Shown piece by piece: positions 45,076 to 53,145 of a stretch of DNA of 64,000 nucleotides. The stretch covers positions 116,808 to 180,807 of the forward strand of contig DDTK01000004.1 of the NCBI GenBank assembly GCA_002344065.1. The letters run 5' to 3'. The first letter of the stretch is position 1. Each line of letters starts with the position of its first letter. The translations under genes and the position numbers were made by a program. The notes below the pieces were generated by a model, which did not search any database, was not told where the DNA came from, and worked only from the letters and a program-made list of their open reading frames with translations. The DNA comes from Flammeovirgaceae bacterium UBA2366. Its GTDB lineage: Bacteria; Bacteroidota; Bacteroidia; Cytophagales; Cyclobacteriaceae.

Positions 45076-45399
45076 TCAGGATAGTTTAGGCGGCTGCCAG
45101 ATTGCCTTTGCGTTATTGAGCAAAGGTCTTTCAAAGTAAAGCGTTACCAGCTTGGTGTTGTGTTCAAGCATAGCGAGTGAAATGTCTGTGGTGTAGTTTA
45201 GTTGGATATGGGCTGCACAGCAGGAACATATGCAGAATGGAGTGCAAAAATCCTGTTCGGCATTACTGTGATTGTGGGTGCCACTTTCAACAAAAGTGAT
45301 TCCTACTTTCCGCTCATCCGCACATGTTTCCTTATCGCTGCACGGATAAACCGCCAGAAAGAGGAGATAGCATGCAATGATGAAGCGAATCAATTTCAC
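45076..45399 (-). CDS. DUF6660 family exported Cys-rich protein
   Basis: The 107-residue product starts at a GTG (45397-45399), has a hydrophobic N-terminus (RFIIACYLLFLAVYPC) and the pattern CTPFCICSCCAAH followed by a C-terminal WQPPKLS. This combination (a CxPFCxCSCC block and WQPP near the end) is the signature of DUF6660. These small Bacteroidota proteins usually precede CzcA/CusA genes, as here (the CzcA fusion starts 167 bases downstream on the same strand). The Cys cluster suggests metal binding outside the cytoplasm. Function unproven. Confidence 0.8.
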   Translation of the reverse strand: MKLIRFIIACYLLFLAVYPCSDKETCADERKVGITFVESGTHNHSNAEQDFCTPFCICSCCAAHIQLNYTTDISLAMLEHNTKLVTLYFERPLLNNAKAIWQPPKLS

Positions 45400-45517
45400 G
45401 GCTCAAAAATAGGTTAAATAATAATGCAATTAATATGTAAGATGAGTACATGGTAAAAAAAACGCCAGAATACCGAAATAACATAGGGTTTCCCCTAATT
45501 TTTTTAGCAACTGGAAT

Positions 45518-46741
45518 TTAGAAATATGACGAAAATCCAAATTGAAATCCGGCTGTTTTGGACGGTGGATTGCCTAACAGATCAGTCTGCCAGTTATACC
45601 GGTAGTTTATCCGGATTACCGTTTGCGAGGTTGGATGCCAACTAATCCCAGGGACAATGGATATAATGTCCTCGCGAATGTTGTCACCTGTTTCGAAAAA
45701 TTCGCCCGTGTTCCAATCAACATATTCAAAGCGACAGACTGCATTCACCACCGAACGTTCAAAACCAAACATACTCTTTCGCCAAAGTGGCTGAACCACA
45801 TCCAAGAAGCCACCCCATTGTTTATCGCCATATTGCTGGCTGTATGTGTACGGCACATCAACCAAAATATAAGTCCATTCAGTATTCAGGTAGGTGCCCG
45901 TTGGCAAAACAGTATTGAAGTCAATTGCCCACGTGTGATGCCTGCGTTTTTCATCCAGAACCAATCCATCTTCCTGAAACTTGTTATAGACACCACCCAT
46001 GTATGACAAGCCTAACTCACCGATTTTTTTATTTCGTATGGCAACTTTAGCAGTTAGTAGTGGTACACCATTAAAGCTCTCTTCAAACCGGTCTTTATTT
46101 AATTTTGATGCCGGAAGAAATGTTTTATTCTCACTGTTGCTGACGATCTGATCATCGAACCCATTGGTGAGGTAGGTCTCATACGCATACACCCAATTGT
46201 CCTTATATAGTTTGCCATACAAACCAAAGCCTACATTACTCCAGGTAGCGGGCAGTAGCTGAGTAGCCGAAATCGGGCGGTCAATAAATTCCCACTTAGG
46301 CCCATCGTGGTTCTGATTGAACGCGCCAATCGGATTCATCACAATACCTCCTCTGAAATTCAGCATGGGGTGAAATTCAAAATCAACAGAAGCAAATTCA
46401 ATATTGATTTCTTTTGTGCCATCTTCAAACTCTATTTCGGATAGGAATTTTATTCGCCTTGAAATGCTTGACGCGATAAATAAGGTGAGGCGTCTCATTT
46501 GAAATTGATGTCCTTCACTTACACCATCGGTGCCCAGGTGTTGCCAATTGGCTTCTACATATCCACCCACAGCAACAGGTAGTTTACTGACAGACAAAAA
46601 GGGTCGGTTATAAACTGCATCCATATTGAGAAGTAGTTTAGAAGTGTCTTGTTGTGTTCTTTTGAACAATGTAGAATCTACTTGTGCAGTCACGGGTAAG
46701 CACATCACTAAAGCAGCTCCTATCAGTAAACTTATTTTCAT
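45518..46741 (-). CDS. Outer-membrane porin (OprP-like)
   Basis: A 407-residue protein with a signal peptide (cleavage after TAQ) and a beta-barrel pattern ending KTAGFQFGFSSYF with the terminal Phe. The N-terminal strand GGYVEANWQH and the QMRRLTLFI strand resemble phosphate-selective porins (OprP/OprO). It overlaps the Rieske gene by four bases (46738-46741), so it belongs to the operon of the di-haem protein. In that setting it may pass a metal ion, chelate or anion. Substrate unknown. Confidence 0.78.
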   Translation of the reverse strand: MKISLLIGAALVMCLPVTAQVDSTLFKRTQQDTSKLLLNMDAVYNRPFLSVSKLPVAVGGYVEANWQHLGTDGVSEGHQFQMRRLTLFIASSISRRIKFLSEIEFEDGTKEINIEFASVDFEFHPMLNFRGGIVMNPIGAFNQNHDGPKWEFIDRPISATQLLPATWSNVGFGLYGKLYKDNWVYAYETYLTNGFDDQIVSNSENKTFLPASKLNKDRFEESFNGVPLLTAKVAIRNKKIGELGLSYMGGVYNKFQEDGLVLDEKRRHHTWAIDFNTVLPTGTYLNTEWTYILVDVPYTYSQQYGDKQWGGFLDVVQPLWRKSMFGFERSVVNAVCRFEYVDWNTGEFFETGDNIREDIISIVPGISWHPTSQTVIRINYRYNWQTDLLGNPPSKTAGFQFGFSSYF

Positions 46742-47184
46742 GATTGTCGCAAGTCTATGGTGATGGTCTCGGTTTGTATGATGATGGGAAAGGAGCGAAG
46801 ATTTTTTTCCGCTGGTCCATTACTCACAGCGCCTTTATTGGTGAATTCACTTCCATGACTTGGGCAATGGAGTGCCTCGCCCGATGCTTGTAGTTCTGCG
46901 CCCTGATGGGTGCATTTCATCCAAAGAGCACTATACTCGGTATCAGAAAACCGATACACGTAAATAGGAAATTCCAATTTGTCGTTTTGCACGATGATAT
47001 ACTGACGGGTGAGCGTCTGTTCTTTTTTTAGGTATGTGAACTCCGACTTCGACACGCTGATTCCTGTTGCATCCATTACTCCGCTTGCATAATGTGTTGC
47101 CTGGCAACTGGTGATTAGAAACGGAATCAACCCGCCACTGACACAGGTAATACAAGTTTGCCTTATAAATGCGCGTCTCTTCAT
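46738..47184 (-). CDS. Rieske [2Fe-2S] lipoprotein
   Basis: The 148-residue protein has the Rieske cluster motifs C-T-H (91-93) and C-P-S-H (107-110), giving the Cys2His2 ligand set. The N-terminus has RR and then a hydrophobic stretch ending SCQAT (lipobox, Cys 27), so it is a membrane-anchored periplasmic protein. It lies between the di-haem gene (12 bases upstream) and the porin (four-base overlap). It probably passes electrons to or from the di-haem protein. Confidence 0.88.
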   Translation of the reverse strand: MKRRAFIRQTCITCVSGGLIPFLITSCQATHYASGVMDATGISVSKSEFTYLKKEQTLTRQYIIVQNDKLEFPIYVYRFSDTEYSALWMKCTHQGAELQASGEALHCPSHGSEFTNKGAVSNGPAEKNLRSFPIIIQTETITIDLRQS

Positions 47185-47196
47185 ATCTTCTATAAT

Positions 47197-48378
47197 CTAT
47201 AAGCTCTCCAAAAATTTAATGAGTTTCGTTTTCTCGTCAGCTGTTAACGCCTCGTAGTTACTGCGAGACTGAATGCCCTCGCCTCCGTGAAGAAATATGG
47301 CTTCTTCAATACTTCTGGCTCTTCCATCGTGCATCAAAAAATATTGGCCACCTTGCGAATTCTTTGAAAGACCCAAACCCCATAGTGGCGGTGTTCGCCA
47401 TTCAAAGGTTTTTGCAGAACCTTCGGTATATCCATCATCGAGTGTGGTGCCCATATCATGTAACAACAAGTCGCTGTATGGATAAAAAACTTTATTGGCA
47501 ATGGCTGCAATCGGTGAATTATTCGTTTTCATTTCAGGGCGATGGCATTTGTTGCAACCGATCACTGAAAACAATGCTTTGCCCTCCAAGATGGACGTGT
47601 TTTCAGGACGCGGTGCCGGAGCCTTTAAGGTCTTCAGGTAGAACACCACATTAGCAATGGTTTGGCTGGACACTTCTGGATCAAATGCAATTCCAGAATA
47701 GGTATCTACAGGTTCGAAACTTGATGTAATTCCAATGTCTTGATTGTATGCTGTGGCTGTTTGTTGGAGCAGATCATAGGTGGCCGCTTTCTTACCAAAG
47801 CGGCCAATGTACCTGCCGTTTTGTGTTATACTATTTTGCCGCTCGGTTACATATTCTTTCAGATTGATCCAGTTGGGCACACCGCTGATTCCATCTCCAT
47901 CACTATCGTCAGGGTCAGCCCATGCTAAAATTTCAGCATCACTGACAGCGTCTATAAAACCGAGACCGGTATTGGCCGGAGGGGTAAACCGGGAGAAAGT
48001 TGCATTTTGAGGAATCGCTTCTGGTGTAAAACCGGGAACTGCCCGATGTTGAAGTTGAGGGCCACCGACATTTAGGTATTGATTCCCGTTTTCATCGGTT
48101 TGGCCGAATCGCGTAAGCGTAGTAAAAGGATGACCTTTGCCATCGCCCGGATGACAACTACCACAGGAGGTGGCGACAAACAAAGGCCCAAGGCCATTTG
48201 CAGAAGTAAATACTTCATCATTAAAAGCCACATCGCCTAACAAGAATTGGATGTTTTCTGCTTCGTTTAATCCTTCAACCGGACCGTCAAGCAAGTCGTA
48301 ATCAGCAGGGGTCTTAGGCTGGAATTCTTCACATGCGGCCAGTATAACTAGTCCAATAAATACAATTCTTCGGCTCAT
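47197..48378 (-). CDS. Di-haem c-type oxidoreductase (DUF1111)
   Basis: This 393-residue lipoprotein (lipobox AAC) has two haem c motifs, CGSCH (about 72-76) and CNKCH (about 278-282). The MDGR/HDGR-type segment LMHDGRARSIEEAIFLHGGEG near the C-terminus marks the DUF1111 di-haem oxidoreductase family, which is often linked to iron uptake (imelysin and Fe-transport operons). The ATG at 48378 is chosen over a TTG at 48387. It is the first gene of an operon with the Rieske protein and the porin. It is divergent from the DtxR gene with a DtxR-like palindrome between them. Confidence 0.85.
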   Translation of the reverse strand: MSRRIVFIGLVILAACEEFQPKTPADYDLLDGPVEGLNEAENIQFLLGDVAFNDEVFTSANGLGPLFVATSCGSCHPGDGKGHPFTTLTRFGQTDENGNQYLNVGGPQLQHRAVPGFTPEAIPQNATFSRFTPPANTGLGFIDAVSDAEILAWADPDDSDGDGISGVPNWINLKEYVTERQNSITQNGRYIGRFGKKAATYDLLQQTATAYNQDIGITSSFEPVDTYSGIAFDPEVSSQTIANVVFYLKTLKAPAPRPENTSILEGKALFSVIGCNKCHRPEMKTNNSPIAAIANKVFYPYSDLLLHDMGTTLDDGYTEGSAKTFEWRTPPLWGLGLSKNSQGGQYFLMHDGRARSIEEAIFLHGGEGIQSRSNYEALTADEKTKLIKFLESL

Positions 48379-48411
48379 ACGCCCCAAAGTACGATTAGTT
48401 TAAATAATATG

Positions 48412-48425
48412 TTAGATGCATCTAA
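48412..48425. promoter_or_regulatory. DtxR-like box between divergent DUF1111 and DtxR genes
   Basis: TTAGATGCATCTAA is a perfect 14-bp palindrome in the 104-base divergent region, with the half-site TTAGA shared with the receptor boxes near 15.8 kb (there spaced by five bases, here by four). It could serve both for autoregulation and for control of the di-haem operon. Confidence 0.55.
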
Positions 48426-48482
48426 TATTTTAATTTTACGATGTTAACAAAAGGTCTTATTTTTAACTGAAAAAAACGGCAA

Positions 48483-49136
48483 ATGGGGTCACTGACCGAA
48501 GAAAATTACATCAAGTCCGTCTATGCACTTTCACAGGCAACTGGGGAAGTTTACGTATCCGAATTGGCCAAGAAACTGGATGTAAAGCTTCCCAGCGTGA
48601 ACAGCATGATGAAACGTATGGCAACCAAGAAATTGGTGGCCTATGCTCCTTACAAGGGTATCAAATTGACCGAAAAAGGAAAAAAAGAAGCTCTGGCAAT
48701 TATTCGAAAACACCGCTTGGCGGAATTGTTTTTAGTAAAGGTGATGGGTCTTGGATGGGAAGAAGTGCATGATATAGCCGAACAGTTGGAGCACGTGAAC
48801 TCATCACGCTTTTACGAACGCATTGATGAATTACTAAACAATCCGAAGTTCGATCCACATGGCGAGCCAATCCCGGACAGCAACGGAAAAATTCACACGA
48901 AAAAACGCACTTCCCTGATTGACCTCGCAGAAGGATTAACCGCTACCATCACTGCAGTTACCGAAGATGAAAAATCATTTCTTGATCATCTGAACGCAAA
49001 AGGTTTGCAGATCGGAGATGTCGTGATTATTAAGAAGAGAGAGTTATTCGATGGTTCCATTACCCTACAGCATAAGTCGAAAAAAGAAATACTGCTGACG
49101 CATCAGGTGGCGGAAAGGATTTGGGTGGAGGTGTAG
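48483..49136 (+). CDS. DtxR/MntR-family metal-dependent regulator
   Basis: The 217-residue protein has an N-terminal winged helix (about 1-65; LAKKLDVKLPSVNSMMKRM is the recognition part), a dimerisation and metal-binding region (RKHRLAELFL, His 77; HDIAEQLEH, His 96 and His 104) and a C-terminal FeoA/SH3-like domain (about 140-217). DtxR family proteins repress iron or manganese genes when loaded with metal. The residue equivalent to MntR Asp 8 appears to be Asn (E-N-Y), so the preferred metal is not clear. It is transcribed away from the di-haem operon. Three palindromic boxes in the window are its likely targets. Confidence 0.88.
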   Translation: MGSLTEENYIKSVYALSQATGEVYVSELAKKLDVKLPSVNSMMKRMATKKLVAYAPYKGIKLTEKGKKEALAIIRKHRLAELFLVKVMGLGWEEVHDIAEQLEHVNSSRFYERIDELLNNPKFDPHGEPIPDSNGKIHTKKRTSLIDLAEGLTATITAVTEDEKSFLDHLNAKGLQIGDVVIIKKRELFDGSITLQHKSKKEILLTHQVAERIWVEV

Positions 49137-49214
49137 AACGCGCTCGTACGCGTCTCTTCATTTTCGCTGTTGTCCCAGATCAAAAACAATTACATCTCTA
49201 TATTGATCTCACCC

Positions 49215-49370
49215 GACCATTACTTCCGACAAGCCGCCAAATGAGCTTGTTGCGTGTTCTTTGTCAAGGGTGTCGATTCCATAAAGATCAAAACACAAGA
49301 TCGACACTCGACAAGGCCCTTGACAAAGGTTCCGCAACAGGCCTACTTTTGGCTTGGCGGTGAAATGGTC
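49215..49370. repeat. Large imperfect palindrome 1
   Basis: From the outside in, the arms are GACCATT/AATGGTC, CCGACAAGCC/GGCTTGGCGG, GTTGCG/CGCAAC, CTTTGTCAAGGG/CCCTTGACAAAG and TGTCGAT/ATCGACA, separated by small internal loops. The whole spans 156 bases. No U tract follows, so it is not a simple terminator. It lies in the 510-base gap between the convergent DtxR gene and the tra genes. No gene is supported here. Confidence 0.7.
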
Positions 49371-49412
49371 TCATCATTTTTGTTTGATCCGTGATATGCG
49401 ATGAATTTATTG

Positions 49413-49528
49413 AAGATTCAATCCTTTAGAAATTTCTTTGTAAAGCGCTTGTCAAAACATGGATTCCATGAAGAATCCAAGCTACGATCGAGTTTTGACA
49501 AGTGCTTTGCAGGTTGAGTTAGAATCTT
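49413..49528. repeat. Large imperfect palindrome 2
   Basis: Outer arms AAGATTC (49413-49419) and GAATCTT (49522-49528) enclose a long stem AAAGCGCTTGTCAAAAC / GTTTTGACAAGTGCTTT (16 of 17 pairs), with a small inner hairpin GGATTC/GAATCC. The core TTGTCAA/TTGACAA element also occurs in palindrome 1. Confidence 0.7.
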
Positions 49529-49542
49529 TTTCGTCTTTGAAT

Positions 49543-49618
49543 ATTGATTGGCTGTCCACAAAAGAGTTGTTCCCTCAAAATCATTAACAACACAACCTTT
49601 TGTGGACTGCCAATCAAT
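49543..49618. repeat. Large imperfect palindrome 3
   Basis: Arms of ATTGATTGGC, GTCCACAAAAG and GTTGTT pair with their complements on the right. There is a single T-T mismatch after the first 10 bp and a bulge before the loop, giving about 27 paired bases. It ends just before the tra module gene at 49647-50438. Confidence 0.7.
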
Positions 49619-49646
49619 GATCGTCACGTCATGTGAAGAAACGAGG

Positions 49647-50438
49647 CTAAACCCCAACGCCTTTCCTCTTCGATTTCCTTTTCCCCTCACTTTCTTCCTC
49701 TGCTACGTTCTTCACGGTTTCTTTCTTTTCCTGAGATTTATCCTCTCCGGATTTTTCTTTTTTCTCAATGCCCTGGAATTGCTTTTCCATTTTTGCGTTG
49801 TAGAGGTCCAGGTTCTTGTATTGCGGGTTGGCGGCAACATACATTTTGTCTTCTCCGCCTTCCCGCGCAAAGGTGACCTGAGTGAGGTTCCCTTTTTCGA
49901 GGGACTTCATCAGTTTGGTTTTTTCTTCGGCATTCAGTTGCTCCTTGATGGGGTATTTGGCCATGACCATTTCAAGGTCGTAACCATAACCGGCATGGTA
50001 TTGTTTAACTTTATAATTATCGTTCTTGTCTTTCTCCTGGAAATCAAGTTGCAGCCACGCGTTATAAGGTTGGCCTTCTTTATTGTTTAGGTCTTTATTG
50101 ACTGCGCGACCGCTCAAAAGATTGTAAGCCTCTTTAGCGGTGATCCCGGAGTTTTTTGTGATATAAAATGTCTGAGTTACATCCTTTGAAGGATCGTCAT
50201 TTTTCAGCGTGGCCTGATACCGATTGAAAAAATACATATCAGTCTGATCAGACTTTCTAAAATCAAGAGAATAATTCATTTTCTCTTTAGTATCACCCTT
50301 ATTGAATTCTCCAACCATACTTAGCTTAAACTCTGCCGGTTGCTCCTTGATCTTGTTCTCAAGATCAGCATTAAGTTTCTCGCCAAAGCCTAAATACTTC
50401 AGGCTCTCTTTCAGAAATTCCAGATTCTTGATATTCAT
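49647..50438 (-). CDS. Conjugative-element-associated protein (DUF3945-like)
   Basis: The 263-residue product has a globular N-terminal part starting NIKNLEFLKESLKYLGFGEKL with TDMYFFNRYQATLKN and TFYITKNSGITAKEAYNLLSGR. These patterns resemble DUF3945-type proteins found at the end of Bacteroidota conjugative modules. A Lys/Glu-rich low-complexity tail (about 215-263) follows. The ATG at 50438 is preferred to an upstream in-frame codon. It follows traN by 62 bases on the same strand, so it is probably part of the transfer or maintenance functions. Function unknown. Confidence 0.6.
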   Translation of the reverse strand: MNIKNLEFLKESLKYLGFGEKLNADLENKIKEQPAEFKLSMVGEFNKGDTKEKMNYSLDFRKSDQTDMYFFNRYQATLKNDDPSKDVTQTFYITKNSGITAKEAYNLLSGRAVNKDLNNKEGQPYNAWLQLDFQEKDKNDNYKVKQYHAGYGYDLEMVMAKYPIKEQLNAEEKTKLMKSLEKGNLTQVTFAREGGEDKMYVAANPQYKNLDLYNAKMEKQFQGIEKKEKSGEDKSQEKKETVKNVAEEESEGKRKSKRKGVGV

Positions 50439-50500
50439 AAATGTGTTGTTTAATAGTTTGTAATATTCATGTTGGTCGGACAGCATCGCATACTCATTGG

Positions 50501-51343
50501 CTATTTGATCAGCTTTGCATTCACGATGGTCTTGTTCCTGATGGACAGTTCCAGGTTCCGTCCACCATTTTTTTCAAACACTTCAATGTGAAGACGCTTG
50601 GCATCAGGGATGGTAAATTTCTCAAGTGCGTAAACGATGTCCTGCACAGTGTTTGCAGCTATCTGTTGATCATCACCATACACGTACACCGGTTTCATGT
50701 CCACTTCCTGCGAAGCAGTGCGTTTTACCTTTGCCTTGTCCTGCACATAGAATCTCAGGAAGTCAATGTCGTAATTGATGTTCGATGAATTCCTGATCCG
50801 GAAATGATAAAAGATAGTATTGTCCCGGATGTAGATCCCGTTCAGTGACAGCGCTATCTTGTGTTTGCTCTCTCCGATGAACCGGATGCCGCGCTTTGCG
50901 TTCACAATTTGTGAAGCATAATTCTCCAGTTCGAATTCTGTCATCGTGGACTGGAAGATCAGTTTTTGCGGATTGTCAGACGCACTCTCATCGTCACCGA
51001 TATTCACCACCTGTGATACGGGTTCTTTCGAATAGTTCACCGTGAAATGATGTATTCTACCATCAGCTGTAATTACCGTCAGGTTAGTCTCTGTAAATCC
51101 GGGCCTGGCTGCCTTGAGCTGAAGAACATTTTCTACGCCCTTAGCCTTTTGCGCCAACACATCCCGGCTTCCTCGGTCAACCGACTTGATCACTGTAGGA
51201 AATACGAGAGAGGATGTCTTGTTAAATGTCACCTCTATTGATTGCACATGATTATCTGGTTGTGCTTCGACCTCAATGGTGCATAGTGCGAGTATGCTTC
51301 CCATGAGCCATTCGATACAGCCGTGTCTTAAAAAGTAAAGCAT
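50501..51343 (-). CDS. traN: Conjugative transposon protein TraN
   Basis: This 280-residue exported protein (signal segment in GSILALCTIEVEAQ) has the TraN hallmarks: an N-terminal strand HVQSIEVTFNKTSSLVFP, RGSRDVLAQKA, and later IYIRDNTIFYHFRIRNSSNINYDIDF, typical of the DUF4138 TraN family of CTnDOT-type elements. It works as an outer-membrane part of the transfer apparatus, analogous to VirB9. It lies downstream of traM with two tiny ORFs between. Confidence 0.88.
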   Translation of the reverse strand: MLYFLRHGCIEWLMGSILALCTIEVEAQPDNHVQSIEVTFNKTSSLVFPTVIKSVDRGSRDVLAQKAKGVENVLQLKAARPGFTETNLTVITADGRIHHFTVNYSKEPVSQVVNIGDDESASDNPQKLIFQSTMTEFELENYASQIVNAKRGIRFIGESKHKIALSLNGIYIRDNTIFYHFRIRNSSNINYDIDFLRFYVQDKAKVKRTASQEVDMKPVYVYGDDQQIAANTVQDIVYALEKFTIPDAKRLHIEVFEKNGGRNLELSIRNKTIVNAKLIK

Positions 51344-51389
51344 ATGTGAATTTGTTTTGTTTTCAATGATTGATTTTAATAGTCAAAGG

Positions 51390-51411
51390 TGGGGCGACTT
51401 AAATCGCCCCA
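51390..51411 (-). promoter_or_regulatory. Stem-loop between micro-ORF and traN
   Basis: TGGGGCGA (51390-51397) and TCGCCCCA (51404-51411) form a perfect 8-bp stem with a 6-base loop, 46 bases before traN. There is no strong T run, so it could be an attenuator or processing site rather than a terminator. Confidence 0.4.
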
Positions 51412-51419
51412 TCGCCTTG

Positions 51420-51530
51420 TCAGAGCAATAGCAGGAGTAATACCGGCCATGCATGTGTCACAAAGGCAGCAATAGCGCCAAACAGTAAACCCATAACTTT
51501 GGTGTTTAATAGTTGAAAAAAACTTCTCAT
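51420..51530 (-). CDS. Micro-ORF, single-helix membrane peptide (36 aa)
   Basis: ATG at 51530 opens a 36-codon frame with SFFQLLNTKV followed by a hydrophobic helix rich in Leu, Val and Ala to the stop at 51420-51422. Position between traM and traN and the clear membrane helix make a small transfer or entry-exclusion peptide possible, but I have no family match and length alone cannot exclude a chance frame. Confidence 0.4.
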   Translation of the reverse strand: MRSFFQLLNTKVMGLLFGAIAAFVTHAWPVLLLLLL

Positions 51531-51627
51531 ACTCCCTATCGAGGGATCAAAAAATCACCTGTGTGATAAGTAGCTACAATCATCAACAGGCGCATGGGTT
51601 CCGGAACCCCGTATGTCGTTGCGAATC

Positions 51628-51750
51628 TTAATGAGAGGTCACGACAACGACATTCTCATTACTCAACCTCCCAATTCGGGATTGTGCATCAGCCTTTTCC
51701 AGCATCGGCAATAGCAATCCCCATAAATGATCTTTACAAATAGGGTACAT
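51628..51750 (-). CDS. Micro-ORF, 40 aa, uncertain
   Basis: ATG at 51750 to TAA at 51628-51630 encodes YPICKDHLWGLLLPMLEKAD and a polar tail. It begins 17 bases after traM. There is no other gene in this 230-base stretch. It could be coupled to traM or be spurious; no family recognised. Confidence 0.3.
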   Translation of the reverse strand: MYPICKDHLWGLLLPMLEKADAQSRIGRLSNENVVVVTSH

Positions 51751-51767
51751 GATTGAATTGTTTATCA

Positions 51768-53111
51768 TTAATAAGTGGTGTTGGTTGTTGGGTTGGTGTC
51801 CACCAGGAAAACCTGGTATCCGGCCTTCACCGTTACCTTGATCATCTTAGCTTTTTTACTGAACAATCCTTTGGCAGCTTCCACACCAGCTGCTGCAGCC
51901 TGTGCCCCGATAGATGGATCAAGTGACATTAATTGAATATTCTGCAAGGCATTATCGGAAGCCTGTTTGGCAGCATCACGTGTAATTGCTCCGGGAATGT
52001 AAATCCCGGGGAGTCCGTCCAGGTCATAAACTTCCAATGAGATAGGTAATAGCGAATTTCCTGTTCTGATTGAGCTGACTTCGACAGTCAATCTTTCACC
52101 GTTGATGGCGCATACACCGTAAATGAATTGATCCTTCGGAATGAGTCTCCCTTTGATATGAATATCATTAAGGAGTCGCATTTTGACGGTTGATCCTGCA
52201 ACTAACTCCTGCATATCGTGAATGACTGCTTCAATTGCATTACCCACCTCGTTTGCTTGGTATGTTTCATCTTCCAACCCAAAGAAACCATTCTGACTTG
52301 GCCTTGGTGTTGATAACATTTCAAATACGGAAGCACTGTCAATGGATTCGTCTGAACCAGTCACATTCGAATTGATCAATGAAATATTCTCATCATCCTT
52401 TACGAGTTCAACAGGAAGGGTATTTGCCTTGGCTTTTACATTTACGGCTTCCAGTTTTTGCTTCACGCGGTCTGGATGCTGGATGTCCAGTATCTTTTCC
52501 AGAACGCCTTCAATCTGCTCCATTTCAGGATCAGATCCCTGACCGTCTTGCATAAGTTGCATCATCTTCTCCAACCTGTCTACGTCTGCCGCGAACTGTG
52601 GGTCAGATGTTTGTTCAGGAAGTAGAGTGGGATCATTTTTCAGCTCAGCCGGTCTTTCCGTGGTACGGTTTATTTCCTTGTACAATTCATTCAGCTTTTG
52701 TGTAACACGTTCTTCATTGGGATCACTTAATTGTCTTTCCTTTTGCCGGAAAGAATTGATCAATTTACTTTCCTTTTCCGCAGGAGACTTCTTCTTTTTC
52801 GGTTGTTGATCCTGTGTCTGGAATGCGATCAGGTCAAAATACGGATCGCTCTCTCGTGCCTCCTCATATTTAGCTGAATCTCTTTCGGCCATTTCATACA
52901 GAGAAAGTTTGTCCCAGATCTCCATCTCTCCGAAATATGCATCGGGCAGTGACAAGTTAAGCCCGGCATGGGATACGGTGTGAGCATGTGCAGAGGTACC
53001 TTGTCCGCCACCCAAAGCCCAAAAGATCATCGTAACGAAGGGAAGTACCAACAGAGGCAGTACCATCAAGAATCTTCTCTTCTGCAGGAATTTTTCTGAA
53101 TGTGGTTTCAT
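51768..53111 (-). CDS. traM: Conjugative transposon protein TraM
   Basis: The 447-residue protein has a short cytoplasmic tail, one membrane helix (about 15-35: FLMVLPLLVLPFVTMIFW), a long charged periplasmic coiled region rich in Glu, Lys and Gln (about 85-190), and a conserved C-terminal domain with GSTVKMRLLNDIHIKG, IPKDQFIYGVCAINGERL and DLDGLPGIYIPGAITRD. This is the TraM pattern of Bacteroidota transposons, comparable to VirB10. It forms part of the channel across the periplasm. Followed by traN after two micro-ORFs. Confidence 0.9.
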   Translation of the reverse strand: MKPHSEKFLQKRRFLMVLPLLVLPFVTMIFWALGGGQGTSAHAHTVSHAGLNLSLPDAYFGEMEIWDKLSLYEMAERDSAKYEEARESDPYFDLIAFQTQDQQPKKKKSPAEKESKLINSFRQKERQLSDPNEERVTQKLNELYKEINRTTERPAELKNDPTLLPEQTSDPQFAADVDRLEKMMQLMQDGQGSDPEMEQIEGVLEKILDIQHPDRVKQKLEAVNVKAKANTLPVELVKDDENISLINSNVTGSDESIDSASVFEMLSTPRPSQNGFFGLEDETYQANEVGNAIEAVIHDMQELVAGSTVKMRLLNDIHIKGRLIPKDQFIYGVCAINGERLTVEVSSIRTGNSLLPISLEVYDLDGLPGIYIPGAITRDAAKQASDNALQNIQLMSLDPSIGAQAAAAGVEAAKGLFSKKAKMIKVTVKAGYQVFLVDTNPTTNTTY

Positions 53112-53145
53112 ACTCTTAATTGTTTTAAGTTTTATAGATAATTTT

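Noticed and set aside
44898..45134. Open frame of 78 codons on the minus strand next to the DUF6660 gene
   Set aside because: It overlaps the DUF6660 gene and the start of the czcA fusion and has no protein-like pattern; taken as a shadow.
45454..45480. Stretch resembling part of the shared 28-bp motif (AAAACGCCAGAATA)
   Set aside because: Only the second half agrees with the copy at 29943 and it points away from the nearest start codon; treated as chance.
49215..49618. Integron attC sites
   Set aside because: The palindrome ends do not carry the GTTRRRY/RYYYAAC core sites and no integron integrase is seen.
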